A DNA stretch of 53,410 bases from Microcoleus sp. FACHB-672 (GTDB taxonomy: Bacteria > Cyanobacteriota > Cyanobacteriia > Cyanobacteriales > Oscillatoriaceae): assembly GCF_014695725.1 (NCBI RefSeq), contig NZ_JACJOU010000028.1:1-53410 (forward strand), given 5' to 3'. The notes under the pieces were generated by a model that made no database searches, had not been told where the DNA came from, and saw nothing but the letters and a program-made list of their open reading frames with translations. The position numbers and the translations under genes are program-made. Shown piece after piece: positions 45,447 through 53,410 of this stretch (position 1 is its first letter; each line of letters opens with the position of its first letter).

Positions 45447-47495
45447 TTACCGCTTCGGCATCAGCGGCAACGTCACAGTAAACGTGGTTCCCACTCCAAC
45501 CTTACTTGCCACAGAAATTTCACCCTCGTGTAAATCTACACACCGTTTGACAATTGCTAATCCTAAACCCGTCCCAGCGATATTGCCAACATTTTTAGCT
45601 CGATGAAAAGACTCAAATAGATGAGTGATATCCTCATCTGGGATACCAATGCCTTGATCTTTAATCTGAAAAATTGCTTCGCATTCCTGACAAATCAGTT
45701 CCAACCGAACCTCTCCTCCTTCAGCAGAATATTTAAGCGCGTTAGAGAGCAAGTTGCTGAGAATTTGCCGCAGTAACTTTTCGTCCATACAAGCCGGCAC
45801 ATCAGAGGTTGTGAGAATATTTGGGTGAATTTCTACAAAATGAATCTTGTGGTTGCTTGTCACGCAAAGCTGGATTTCCGCTACCAACTGACTGCAAAAT
45901 TGTGTTAAGTTCAGCGGCAGAGGATTGAAAGGAAGTTTGCCGGCATCTGTACGACCGATAAACAAAACATCTTCTAACAATTCTGTCATATTAACGGCAG
46001 CTACTTGAATTCGCTGGATGTATTCGAGGAGCTTTTTGTCAGAATTTTCAAATGGCTCTTGTTGCAGGTAATATTCCAGTAAATCGGCAGAAGAAAGTAC
46101 AGTAGTCAAGGGAGTACGGAACTCATGGGAAACCATCGAGATTAAGCGATTTTTAAGTTCGCCTAGTTCTTTTTCTTTAGCAAGTGCTTTCAGCGTTTCT
46201 TCTTCAGCTCGCTTGCGTTCCGTAATGTCTATGCCTACAGCTTGATACTCAATAAAGCGGCCTAATGAGTCAAAGATGGCGCGACCTGTCCAATGTTGAG
46301 TGCGAACTTCTCCTGAAGGTAAAACGACTTTTTGTTCGCGAGAAATAAAGGGATATTTAAAAGGATTACGCTCAATATCAGGAATCAGCGGCACAAGAGA
46401 TTTATTTCTCAAATCCTCTTGAGTTACGCCAAAATACCGACAGTAAGCGTCATTAACAAAAGTCACCGTGCCATCCAGCGCAAAACGACAAATAAGTTCA
46501 GTTTGATCCTCAACAATAGCCCGATACCGAGCCTCACTTTCCCGGAGTGCTGACACAGCCTTTGAGCGCTCTTGATGCAGCGAAATAGCTGATGCTGCTG
46601 CCCGTAAAAACTCAATTTCTGACGCAGACCAAGCTTCTGAACAATCGCAATGTTCAAAGCCGAGACAACCGAAAAACTCCCCATTAACTGTGAGAGGCAA
46701 AAGCAAAATTTTGACAATACCCAGTGGCTCTAAAATGAGACGTTCTTCCGGGGGAAACTCAGAGGCAGACCCCGCAATAATCTCGCCTTTTGCTAGCATT
46801 TCTACCCACCGAGAAGGAAACAGACATAAAGTAGAAAATAAACGATTAGAATCTTTTATTTTAATTTTTTCTGCTTGACTTTTTTCTTCATTAGCCCACC
46901 ATTGGGCATAGACAATCGGCGCTTGATGAGTTTCCTCTCCTAACAGAGTGCCTGCCATATTCCAGCAGTTTTCGACGACATAAACACGGCTGGCACCGGC
47001 AGTTTTTCCCAGCAGTTCTACAATTTGGTTGTAGCAGTTGTCATCACTGTTAAAAGCTAGCAATCGGCGCTGTACTTCTACCAGTGCTGCCAAATGTTGG
47101 TTTGCTTGACTTAATTGTTGCGTTAATTGCCGTGAACGCAAACCGGCTCTTACCCGTGCCAGTAACTCCTCCGGTTCAATGGGTTTAGTCAAAAATTCAT
47201 CTGCCCCAGCATCTAGCCCTCTGACGCGATCAGACACCTGTTCCCGTGCGGTTAGCAGAATCACAAAGGTTGTGGCCAGTTTTGGATTAGTTTTCACCCG
47301 CCGGCATACTTCCAACCCGTCGAGACGGGGCATCATCCAATCGCAAATCATTAAATCGGGATGCCATCTGTGGACTTCGAGTAAGGCTTCTTCTCCATCA
47401 CCAACGACCCTAACTTCACAATTTTCACGCTCTAGTAAGTGCCGCAAAACTAACTGAATGGTCAAATCATCATCAACTACTAAAATCTTAGACAT
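45447..47495 (-). CDS. Hybrid sensor histidine kinase with N-terminal receiver domain
   Basis: A 682-aa soluble kinase. The receiver domain (1-120) has phospho-acceptor Asp52 (LMICDWMMP), Asp9/Asp10 and Lys104 (LTKPI). A coiled coil and a GAF domain (about 135-305) follow, then PAS (about 320-430), HisKA with His457 (SMVSHEFRTPL) and HATPase_c (about 560-680; NALKYSAEG, DQGIGIPDED, GTGLGLAIV). The receiver-first order suggests it is phosphorylated by another kinase before signalling on. It has no membrane helices. It is unlinked to an obvious cognate regulator. Confidence 0.93.
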   Translation of the reverse strand: MSKILVVDDDLTIQLVLRHLLERENCEVRVVGDGEEALLEVHRWHPDLMICDWMMPRLDGLEVCRRVKTNPKLATTFVILLTAREQVSDRVRGLDAGADEFLTKPIEPEELLARVRAGLRSRQLTQQLSQANQHLAALVEVQRRLLAFNSDDNCYNQIVELLGKTAGASRVYVVENCWNMAGTLLGEETHQAPIVYAQWWANEEKSQAEKIKIKDSNRLFSTLCLFPSRWVEMLAKGEIIAGSASEFPPEERLILEPLGIVKILLLPLTVNGEFFGCLGFEHCDCSEAWSASEIEFLRAAASAISLHQERSKAVSALRESEARYRAIVEDQTELICRFALDGTVTFVNDAYCRYFGVTQEDLRNKSLVPLIPDIERNPFKYPFISREQKVVLPSGEVRTQHWTGRAIFDSLGRFIEYQAVGIDITERKRAEEETLKALAKEKELGELKNRLISMVSHEFRTPLTTVLSSADLLEYYLQQEPFENSDKKLLEYIQRIQVAAVNMTELLEDVLFIGRTDAGKLPFNPLPLNLTQFCSQLVAEIQLCVTSNHKIHFVEIHPNILTTSDVPACMDEKLLRQILSNLLSNALKYSAEGGEVRLELICQECEAIFQIKDQGIGIPDEDITHLFESFHRAKNVGNIAGTGLGLAIVKRCVDLHEGEISVASKVGVGTTFTVTLPLMPKR

Positions 47496-48258
47496 ATCAA
47501 ATAAATAGTTTATTAAATTCGTTGTTAATTTTTTTATTTTTCAAGAATAAAAACTAACTCTCGTTCTTAATTGAGGTGAAATACATTTCAATAAAAGCTT
47601 CAATTTATCAAAATCAATTATTAAATTTAATAAAATTTCAAAAGTTAGAAATAGCGTGTGTTGAGGCATCTGACGCTATAGCTGGGCAGCAACCTCGCTG
47701 ATTGAGGATAAATCCATCTCACAGCCACTTGCCATCTCATGAGCCGTTAAAGCAATAATTGCTGTATGTGTCGGCCTCTCCTTTTTCTGGCGTGTAGTTG
47801 TCGCATTGCTTTCTAGTTCAATACGTGCAATTTATTCAGAATAACTTGCTGGTTGATGGGGTGGCCTTTTACGACCAAAAACTTTGCAGACGTTGCCGGC
47901 AACTCTAGCCAAATGGTAGTCATGCCAACTTTTCCCTGGCAGCATTTGAGCAGTCTGCGGCGTCTCAAGTAAAGTTCCCCAAAATTGTGGGAAATAGCTC
48001 CCTAACTGGCGAGTGCCGGCCTGAGCATCGGCAATAAACAGCCTCGCAGATGCAAAATTGCCTGAATTTTCAACCGCAACCGGCACCGCCACTGTCCTGC
48101 ACGCCGAGGCAACCACAAAGTGAGATTAATGAGAAACTTCGGGAACAAGTTGCAACCGTCCCAAAAATTGGGGGGAAATCCTGAAGTGAAGGCTGCCGGC
48201 TTAGCGCTAGAAAAATGTCAAGATAAGATTGAAGGGAACAGTGAAAGATAAAAAGCCC
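47496..48258. other. 760-base intergenic region, no supported gene
   Basis: The first 150 bases are very AT-rich. A minus-strand frame at 47832-48116 contains the fairly protein-like LPGKSWHDYHLARVAGNVCK but lacks family features and a good start; I treat it as unproven or a relic. The end of the region carries the def ribosome-binding site. Confidence 0.35.
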
Positions 48259-48825
48259 ATGAGTGCTGAAGTTTTGGTTGAGAAGAAAAAGTTAAAAACA
48301 CCCCCACTGGACATTCACTATCTAGGGGATCGGGCATTACGCCAAAATGCCAAACGGATTGCCAAGGTAGATCGGGAAATCCGCCAGCTGGTAAAAGAAA
48401 TGCTACAAACCATGTACAGCGCTGATGGCATTGGTTTGGCAGCACCCCAAGTGGGGATTCAAAAACAACTGATTGTGGTGGACTGCGAACCGGATAACCC
48501 AGCCACACCGCCTTTGGTGCTGATCAACCCAACGATCAAGCAGTACAGTGACGACGTTTGTCTGTTCCAAGAAGGCTGTTTGAGTATTCCTGGGGTTTAC
48601 ATGGATGTCAAACGCCCAGAAATGATTGAAGTGGTCTATAAAGACGAACAGGGGCGTCCCCAGATGATGATCGCTACAGAGATGTTGTCCCGCGCAATTC
48701 AGCACGAGATGGATCATCTCAACGGTGTGCTATTTGTTGATCGGGTAGAAAATCAGCTAGCGCTAACTGAGGAACTAACGAAGCATAAGTTTTCCCATCG
48801 GGCTGTTAAACCTGTTGCCTTGTAA
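48259..48825 (+). CDS. def: Peptide deformylase
   Basis: 188 aa from MSAEVLVEKK. GIGLAAPQVG (motif 1), EGCLSIPG (motif 2 with the metal-ligand Cys) and QHEMDHLNG (motif 3, HExxH with two His ligands and the catalytic Glu) are all present. It removes formyl groups from nascent proteins, the step before map. AAGGGA lies just before a GTG at 48241, so a six-residue longer form (VKDKKP...) is possible; the ATG at 48259 fits the usual family start. Confidence 0.95.
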   Translation: MSAEVLVEKKKLKTPPLDIHYLGDRALRQNAKRIAKVDREIRQLVKEMLQTMYSADGIGLAAPQVGIQKQLIVVDCEPDNPATPPLVLINPTIKQYSDDVCLFQEGCLSIPGVYMDVKRPEMIEVVYKDEQGRPQMMIATEMLSRAIQHEMDHLNGVLFVDRVENQLALTEELTKHKFSHRAVKPVAL

Positions 48826-48988
48826 AGGGTCTAGGCATAAGTGCAACGTGCAAAGTGAGGATTGTTTGATTTGTCTGTTGTCAATGAGGGCATTTTTCAC
48901 TTTGCTTTGACTTGTTTCTCTTTTTCCAGAATTTTCTTGGCAACCTAGATGCGGTAGGCTCTTGATAGTCTTGTGGTTTTAGCTTGTG

Positions 48989-49192
48989 ATGATGACAGGA
49001 ACTCCTAAAAGTGCTTTGTTTCTAGGTGCGTGCTGTGTGGCTGCGATTGCTGCTGTGGGTTCGATTTTTGAGCTGTCTTCTGGCCACCCCCAGTTAGGGA
49101 GTTCAGTCACCGGCATTATTTTGGCAATTAGTGTGCCGGCGGTGGGGTTACTTTTTTATGCGGCTGTGCGGGACGCGAATGCCAACCAATAA
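48989..49192 (+). CDS. Small two-helix membrane protein, conserved-looking
   Basis: About 67 aa. Two hydrophobic helices (ALFLGACCVAAIAAVGSIFEL and SVTGIILAISVPAVGLLFYA) are joined by a short polar loop, with a tail AAVRDANANQ. The composition and clean hairpin topology argue for a real gene. The family is unknown to me. Several starts (GTG 48986, ATG 48989, ATG 48992) are possible. A 12-bp inverted repeat follows the stop. Confidence 0.65.
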   Translation: MMTGTPKSALFLGACCVAAIAAVGSIFELSSGHPQLGSSVTGIILAISVPAVGLLFYAAVRDANANQ

Positions 49193-49216
49193 ACTGGGAA
49201 AACTGGAAGGGTTAAA

Positions 49217-49252
49217 CGTGAAGCGTGAGATGCAAGTATTTCACGCTTCACG
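49217..49252. terminator. 12-bp perfect stem-loop
   Basis: CGTGAAGCGTGA (49217-49228) pairs exactly with TCACGCTTCACG (49241-49252) around a 12-nt loop. It lies 24 bases after the small membrane gene and before the FHA-PrsW gene. The T-run is weak (CTTTGGTTCTGTT). Confidence 0.6.
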
Positions 49253-49285
49253 CTTTGGTTCTGTTGATCGCAGCATTTCATAGGA

Positions 49286-50626
49286 ATGACCGGCAACCCG
49301 AAATATCGTGTATTTTTGCGCCAGCTGAACACGACTGTGGCAGCCGGCACACAACCCTTCCTCTACCCCCTATCTGAGACACAGCCGGTGGCCATCGGGC
49401 GAGAACCCAGCTGTGAAATTATCTTGGATTCAGGAGTGTATGGCGGTGTGTCCCGGCGTCACGCCACAATTGGCTATCAGCCCCAAATTCAAGCCGGCTC
49501 AAATTCAGGTGGGTGGCAAGTTTGCGATCTTAATAGTGCGAATGGCACATATATAAATGGCCAGCGCTTGCAGGGATGCCGGTTTTTGCAAGCCGGCGAC
49601 CGAATTGCCCTGGGTGTCAATGGCCCAGAATTTATCTTTGAGTCCACACTGGTTACGCTTCAGCCGGCAGGAAATGTGGGGAATGCCGGCACCAATCAAA
49701 CAGAGGCAGTCACCTTAAGCCAATTATTTCCCATTCTCTCAACAGGCCGGGAATTGAGGAGCAAAGCTTACTTGGTGCCGGCGACGGTTACCGTTACCTT
49801 CGTAGTGTTGCTATTTGCTGCAATTGGTAACTCCCCGGCGTTTAACCTGCTGCTGGCAGCTTATTTGGGCGGTGTGGCGTATTACTTTGTCTATCAACTG
49901 TGTGGCAAGCACAAGCCTTGGTGGTGGCTTTTAGGCTGTTGCTTTTTGACGATAGCAATCCTGCTAAGCCCCATCCTGACAGGCTTTGTTGTGGTATTTC
50001 GTGAGATTCTGCCTGGACGTTTGCCGGCAGCCAATGAGTCGCTGAGCTTCATTTCGCTATTAGTGCGAATGTTTTTTGGTGCCGGCTTGATGGAAGAATT
50101 GCTCAAAGCGCTGCCGGTGTTAGGGGCTGTTCTCATCGGTTATTGGCTGCGATCTCCCTGGCGAGAGCGTTTGGGAGTCTGGGAACCCCTAGATGGCATT
50201 TTGTTGGGAACGGCTTCTGCTTTAGGGTTTACCCTGTTGGAAACTTTAGGGCAGTACGTTCCTGAGATTATTCAAAATGTCACCCTGCAAGCCGGAAAAG
50301 ACTTAGGGGAACTGGCGGGATTGCAGTTACTCATTCCCCGCATTTTAGGTTCTGTCGCCGGCCACATGGCTTACAGTGGCTATCTGGGGTATTTCATCGG
50401 TCTGAGTGTCCTCAAGCCTAATCAGCGCTGGCTAATTCTGGCAGTGGGCTACCTCACAGCCGCTGGACTTCATACCCTGTGGAATGCGACCGGCTCCATC
50501 AGCGTGCTGGTATTAGCCTGTGTGGGGATGGTTTCCTACGCTTTTCTGGCAGCCGCTATTCTTAAAGCGAGGGCACTTTCTCCCACTCGCTTACAAAATT
50601 TTGCGACTCGCCTTTCTGGGAAGTGA
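49286..50626 (+). CDS. FHA domain fused to PrsW-type intramembrane protease
   Basis: 446 aa. The N-terminal FHA domain (about 25-120) has GREPSCEI, SRRHATI and NSANGTYINGQRL, the phospho-Thr-binding motifs. The C-terminal part (about 160-440) has about eight membrane helices with PrsW (CPBP-superfamily) motifs: LMEELLKALPV (EE-x3-K), ASALGFTLLE, GHMAYSGYLGYFIG and AAGLHTLWNA. It may cleave membrane substrates in response to phospho-Thr signalling, for example from Ser/Thr kinases abundant in cyanobacteria. The combination is inferred to be regulatory; substrates are unknown. A close AGGA precedes the ATG. Confidence 0.85.
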   Translation: MTGNPKYRVFLRQLNTTVAAGTQPFLYPLSETQPVAIGREPSCEIILDSGVYGGVSRRHATIGYQPQIQAGSNSGGWQVCDLNSANGTYINGQRLQGCRFLQAGDRIALGVNGPEFIFESTLVTLQPAGNVGNAGTNQTEAVTLSQLFPILSTGRELRSKAYLVPATVTVTFVVLLFAAIGNSPAFNLLLAAYLGGVAYYFVYQLCGKHKPWWWLLGCCFLTIAILLSPILTGFVVVFREILPGRLPAANESLSFISLLVRMFFGAGLMEELLKALPVLGAVLIGYWLRSPWRERLGVWEPLDGILLGTASALGFTLLETLGQYVPEIIQNVTLQAGKDLGELAGLQLLIPRILGSVAGHMAYSGYLGYFIGLSVLKPNQRWLILAVGYLTAAGLHTLWNATGSISVLVLACVGMVSYAFLAAAILKARALSPTRLQNFATRLSGK

Positions 50627-50680
50627 GTCTTGAGTTGGGGAGTTGGCAGTATCTGAACCGTGAGTTACCAAAACAGATAT

Positions 50681-50739
50681 AAGTGAGAAGGTAGAGCGAT
50701 CTAATTTTTTAGGCTTTATGCTTGGCTTTCTTCTCACTT
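50681..50739. terminator. Inverted repeat between convergent genes
   Basis: AAGTGAGAAG (50681-50690) and CTTCTCACTT (50730-50739) are exact complements with a 39-nt T-rich loop. Possibly a shared terminator of the FHA-PrsW and 206-aa hypothetical genes. Confidence 0.35.
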
Positions 50740-50747
50740 TCCTCGCT

Positions 50748-51368
50748 TCATTTTTCAGTTTGTAATTTTGTCAGAGCGTAACGAGCCACTGCTAAAGTGA
50801 TGCGAGCTTGTTCGATTTCTGATAGCTCTGCCCAAGGTACAGGAGGCGTGCAAGTAAGGGTTGATTCTACACTGGCGACTTCGCTGCCGCGCATGGCGTA
50901 GGCGATCGGTCTAGCTAACACCTGTAAATCTTCTTCTGCCCAGTGAGGTAATAACTGCTGCACGCAATGTACGAGCTTTTCGGCAACAGAAAGGTTGCTT
51001 GAGAGCAAATGCTGGGCTTGGTTGGCGATGGTCTCTAGCCAGCTTGCCGGCAGATAGGCTGCAAATTGCTGCTGCAAATCGTTGCCAAGTGCGCTGAGGG
51101 GTTGCATAGACTTGCTGCCGACATTTGCGACAGGCCACAATTGCTCTAGTTGAGTGTACAAACCTTGGGAACGCGCCTCCACTTCGTCTGCCGGCCAATC
51201 TTCAAGCACAAACTCTTGTTCTAAAGCTGCCAAGTAGGTTTCTGACTCAGGGGATGCTAGATTCCACGGATAGGTCACGTCAGCCAGTAGGAGCGCTTCT
51301 AACAGCTCTAGCTGAGCCTGCGATTGAGAATCCTGGTAATTTTCAGGCCGAATGCGTTTATTTGTCAT
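50748..51368 (-). CDS. Hypothetical helical protein, cyanobacterial
   Basis: 206 aa, soluble, almost wholly alpha-helical and acidic (LLEALLLADVTYPWNLASPE, LAALEQEFVLEDWPADEVEA, LQVLARPIAYAMRG). No motif is recognisable. It lies 99 bases downstream of the CHAT-FHA gene in the same direction, so co-transcription is likely and it may be a partner of that protein. Confidence 0.7.
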   Translation of the reverse strand: MTNKRIRPENYQDSQSQAQLELLEALLLADVTYPWNLASPESETYLAALEQEFVLEDWPADEVEARSQGLYTQLEQLWPVANVGSKSMQPLSALGNDLQQQFAAYLPASWLETIANQAQHLLSSNLSVAEKLVHCVQQLLPHWAEEDLQVLARPIAYAMRGSEVASVESTLTCTPPVPWAELSEIEQARITLAVARYALTKLQTEK

Positions 51369-51467
51369 AAATGGCTGCTATGTGCGTGAAAGGATTAGCC
51401 TCGGTACGGGTAGATACACCCTCAGTCCTTCCCGTTCCGCAATAAAGGGCACTTTACCCCAATCTGT

Positions 51468-53105
51468 TTAGGTTTGAATAGATGATTGAGGAGAGTCAAT
51501 CACAAAATCCCACGTTTGACCTTGGGAACTGCCAAATTTTAGCTGAACACCCGATTGCAGTGGGACTTCCTGATGGTGGATTTTTTGCCAACCTGCCGGC
51601 AATAAAATGAGCGTGCCATAACGAGAAAAATCACGCAGAAAGTAGGTGGGTGACGGATAACCATTTGAGGCGGTATCGCGGCAGAAGATTTCGGCGTGTC
51701 TTTGAGATACCCAGCGCTCTTGAATGACCAAGTCGTTCTCCCAAAGCCGGCCTACCCGCATTAAACCACCGCGAATTGGCCAAACTTTGTCAAGCGTACC
51801 CACGGGGCGCAAGAACGCTCCCGGCATAGATTGCCCAATCCAGGTGGTAGAGTTTTTGGGAAGTTCTGTACAGACTTCATCCACCGGCTCGATCAGTTCG
51901 CCGTGAAACTCTGGGTGCATATACAGCACCGGCAGCGTCCAAGCCGGCTGATTAAATTTATACAAAGTGAGTAACTGTTGTCTGGCAACTGCTGCCGCTC
52001 GATCAACCGGCATCCGTTCCGCCAAGGCTTGGGCAAAGGCTTGAATAAAGCTTAAGGCTTCTTGGTCGGCTATCGAGTCTCGCATGGCCAAAACGGCAGG
52101 GACGCCATGATGGATCAAGACCTCTGCTAAACTGCTGCGAGGGCTAGGCGCATGATTGTAGCGGTCGCTTTGAGCGCCCCAGCAAGCATTAAACACAGCT
52201 AGGGTAACGCGACTAGAAACTAAGACTTGTGCCAATTCTGTGCCGCTGAGGGTGGTGCCGGGACGCAACAGCAGTTGGCCACCAGCAGGAGCCGGCACCC
52301 CATGACCGGCATAAAAGAAGATATTGTAGTTGCCATTTTCCAGACGTTCGATTAATTCGGCTGGGGTTGGCTGGATGAGGGTATCGACTTGGCAAGGGAC
52401 ACTAAAAGTATCTTCGCCGGTGATATCGGCTTGGGGGCACTGTTCTAGAATTTGAGCAAGTGCGGCGGCTTCTTGTTGCAGTTGCAGCCGGTTTTGCTGT
52501 CCGCCAACCGAACCAAGGGCGTCCTCTCCTAAAACTAGCAGAATATTTAAGGACTGAGCCGGGTTACGGTTAGGTAGGGGGTCTACATCACTAACGGTGC
52601 GGCTAAACAGAAGCTGCTGGTTGAGAGAAATGGCCGGTTGGCCGGCTTGGGGTTGCATAATTTCCCAAGGCAAAGCAATTAATTCTGGATCGCGAATTTC
52701 CAGCCGCAGTCGCAGGGGTTTATCCTGTCCAATGGCAATGCCTCGGCTTTGGGCGAAACTGTTTTGAATAACGCCGGCAAACAGCCATTGCCAGAGGCTT
52801 AACCCCAGTTGTTGCATCAGGCGTGCGCTGTAACTGCTTGTTTGGCCGGCAGATGCTAGGGGAATGGCAGGAATTACTGTAGCCGACTGGGTGGCTGCAA
52901 CCGGCAAGGGTATACTTTCCAAGGAAAATAGCTGTTGCCAAGCGTACCAAGTTTGGCTCAAGTCTGCCGGCAACATACAATCGTGATGGACGTATCCACC
53001 GGGATAAGGCGCTTTGAGAACCCAGATAGCAAAGTGTTCTGCCGAAGCAGTGGCTTTTAGGCGGGCGATGCAAATGCTGAGGCAAGGACTCTCAGACCGA
53101 GACAT
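51468..53105 (-). CDS. CHAT-protease-like domain fused to C-terminal FHA domain
   Basis: A 545-aa cytoplasmic protein without signal peptide. The CHAT domain spans about 130-410, with the likely dyad His268 (FFYAGHGVP) and Cys308 (AVFNACWGAQ), plus LALPWE-like LIALPWEIMQP. The FHA domain (about 445-540) has MRVGRLWENDLVI and ERWVSQRHAEIF. This joins a caspase-like protease with a phospho-Thr reader. It is followed by a helical hypothetical gene and convergent with an FHA-PrsW gene, giving two FHA-protease fusions within 4 kb. Confidence 0.9.
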   Translation of the reverse strand: MSRSESPCLSICIARLKATASAEHFAIWVLKAPYPGGYVHHDCMLPADLSQTWYAWQQLFSLESIPLPVAATQSATVIPAIPLASAGQTSSYSARLMQQLGLSLWQWLFAGVIQNSFAQSRGIAIGQDKPLRLRLEIRDPELIALPWEIMQPQAGQPAISLNQQLLFSRTVSDVDPLPNRNPAQSLNILLVLGEDALGSVGGQQNRLQLQQEAAALAQILEQCPQADITGEDTFSVPCQVDTLIQPTPAELIERLENGNYNIFFYAGHGVPAPAGGQLLLRPGTTLSGTELAQVLVSSRVTLAVFNACWGAQSDRYNHAPSPRSSLAEVLIHHGVPAVLAMRDSIADQEALSFIQAFAQALAERMPVDRAAAVARQQLLTLYKFNQPAWTLPVLYMHPEFHGELIEPVDEVCTELPKNSTTWIGQSMPGAFLRPVGTLDKVWPIRGGLMRVGRLWENDLVIQERWVSQRHAEIFCRDTASNGYPSPTYFLRDFSRYGTLILLPAGWQKIHHQEVPLQSGVQLKFGSSQGQTWDFVIDSPQSSIQT

Positions 53106-53245
53106 TCAATACCGGGGGTAAGAGGTTTTTTATCAGTCTATCTGTTCCATCGCCGGTTTGAAATTTCGCTCTTCAGGCATCTTGACTAAATTATCTGATT
53201 TTTGATTGGCTTTTTAAAAGTTATTGCTATTAATTATAGCGTTTC

Positions 53246-53410
53246 TCAAATAGATGAAGTACAGTAACAGCAGTGAGTAAACCAATTAAGAAGGTCTTGA
53301 GAGGACACTTGTTGGTAGGCTAGTGTAATCGCTTCATCCAAGGCTCGATAAGTTCTTGCTCCTATCGTCCGCAATATCCCTTTGATTTTTGACCAGCAAT
53401 TCTCGATGGG
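53246..53410 (-). pseudogene. C-terminal part of an IS630-like transposase (cut by window edge)
   Basis: The minus strand reads PIENCWSKIKGILRTIGART and then a helical tail ending LLNWFTHCCYCTSSI before TGA at 53246-53248. PIENCWSKIKG carries the last catalytic acidic residue context of IS630/Tc1-type DDE transposases. The frame is open to the window edge, so the gene may be intact outside. Confidence 0.8.

Noticed and set aside
47832-48116. 94-codon minus-strand frame with protein-like stretches
   Set aside because: No family features, no ribosome-binding site and no operon partner; it may be a relic, but there is not enough to call a gene.

Overview
The window comes from a filamentous-type cyanobacterium. 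The case rests on psbM, a cyanobacterial-type glgA, several protein families known mainly from cyanobacteria (DUF3318, DUF7219, the Npun_F0813 type), Uma2, CHAT and PAS/GAF signalling genes, and STRR-like CCCCATG heptamer repeats. The classic cyanobacterial palindrome GCGATCGC (HIP1) is rare here, with about three copies seen. The palindrome GCCGGC is very frequent in genes and spacers instead. No genus is claimed.

Layout. 1-3.7 kb: tail of an IS630-like transposase, a PAS-Crp regulator, a KGG stress protein and small cyanobacterial genes. 4.2-10.8 kb: a peptidoglycan-binding protein, a [2Fe-2S] ferredoxin followed by psbM, a double-Usp protein, a hotdog thioesterase, an SDR epimerase paired with a peptidoglycan-binding/SH3-like protein, and a LysM-M23 peptidase carrying a perfect 60-bp in-frame duplication. 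11-23.4 kb: mostly housekeeping, with a 5'-nucleotidase, glgA, a GH108 muramidase-like protein, hemC, Uma2, a diacylglycerol-kinase-like protein, a CHAT protein, DUF3318, queE and an amidase.

23.5-28.9 kb: an AT-rich accessory island with no GCCGGC. Scrambled IS5- and IS701-like debris, including 51-bp direct repeats, surrounds two overlapping genes. The first encodes a helical-repeat protein whose N-terminus looks like the tail of a NACHT/STAND NTPase. The second encodes a protein with a PD-(D/E)xK-like N-terminal domain. This is the best candidate in the window for an undescribed (possibly defence) system. It may be decayed: the 5' end of gene 1 looks truncated, and the stop codon of gene 2 lies inside the terminal inverted repeat of an inserted IS remnant.

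29-37 kb: map, a DUF21-CBS protein, three tRNAs (Tyr, Thr, Arg), a conserved cyanobacterial protein, a membrane protein, an HTH protein with an acidic linker, a LapA-like protein and a phosphohexomutase. 37.4-40.6 kb: rsmI plus two lipoprotein-like paralogues made by a tandem segmental duplication that left a C-terminal rsmI fragment between them. 40.6-47.5 kb: signalling, with a 1190-aa ethylene-receptor-like protein ending in GGDEF-EAL, a PfkB kinase and a hybrid sensor kinase. 48-53.4 kb: def, a small membrane protein, an FHA-PrsW protein, a helical hypothetical protein, a CHAT-FHA protein and a second IS630-like tail at the right edge.

All functions are inferred by reading motifs; no database or structure search was run.
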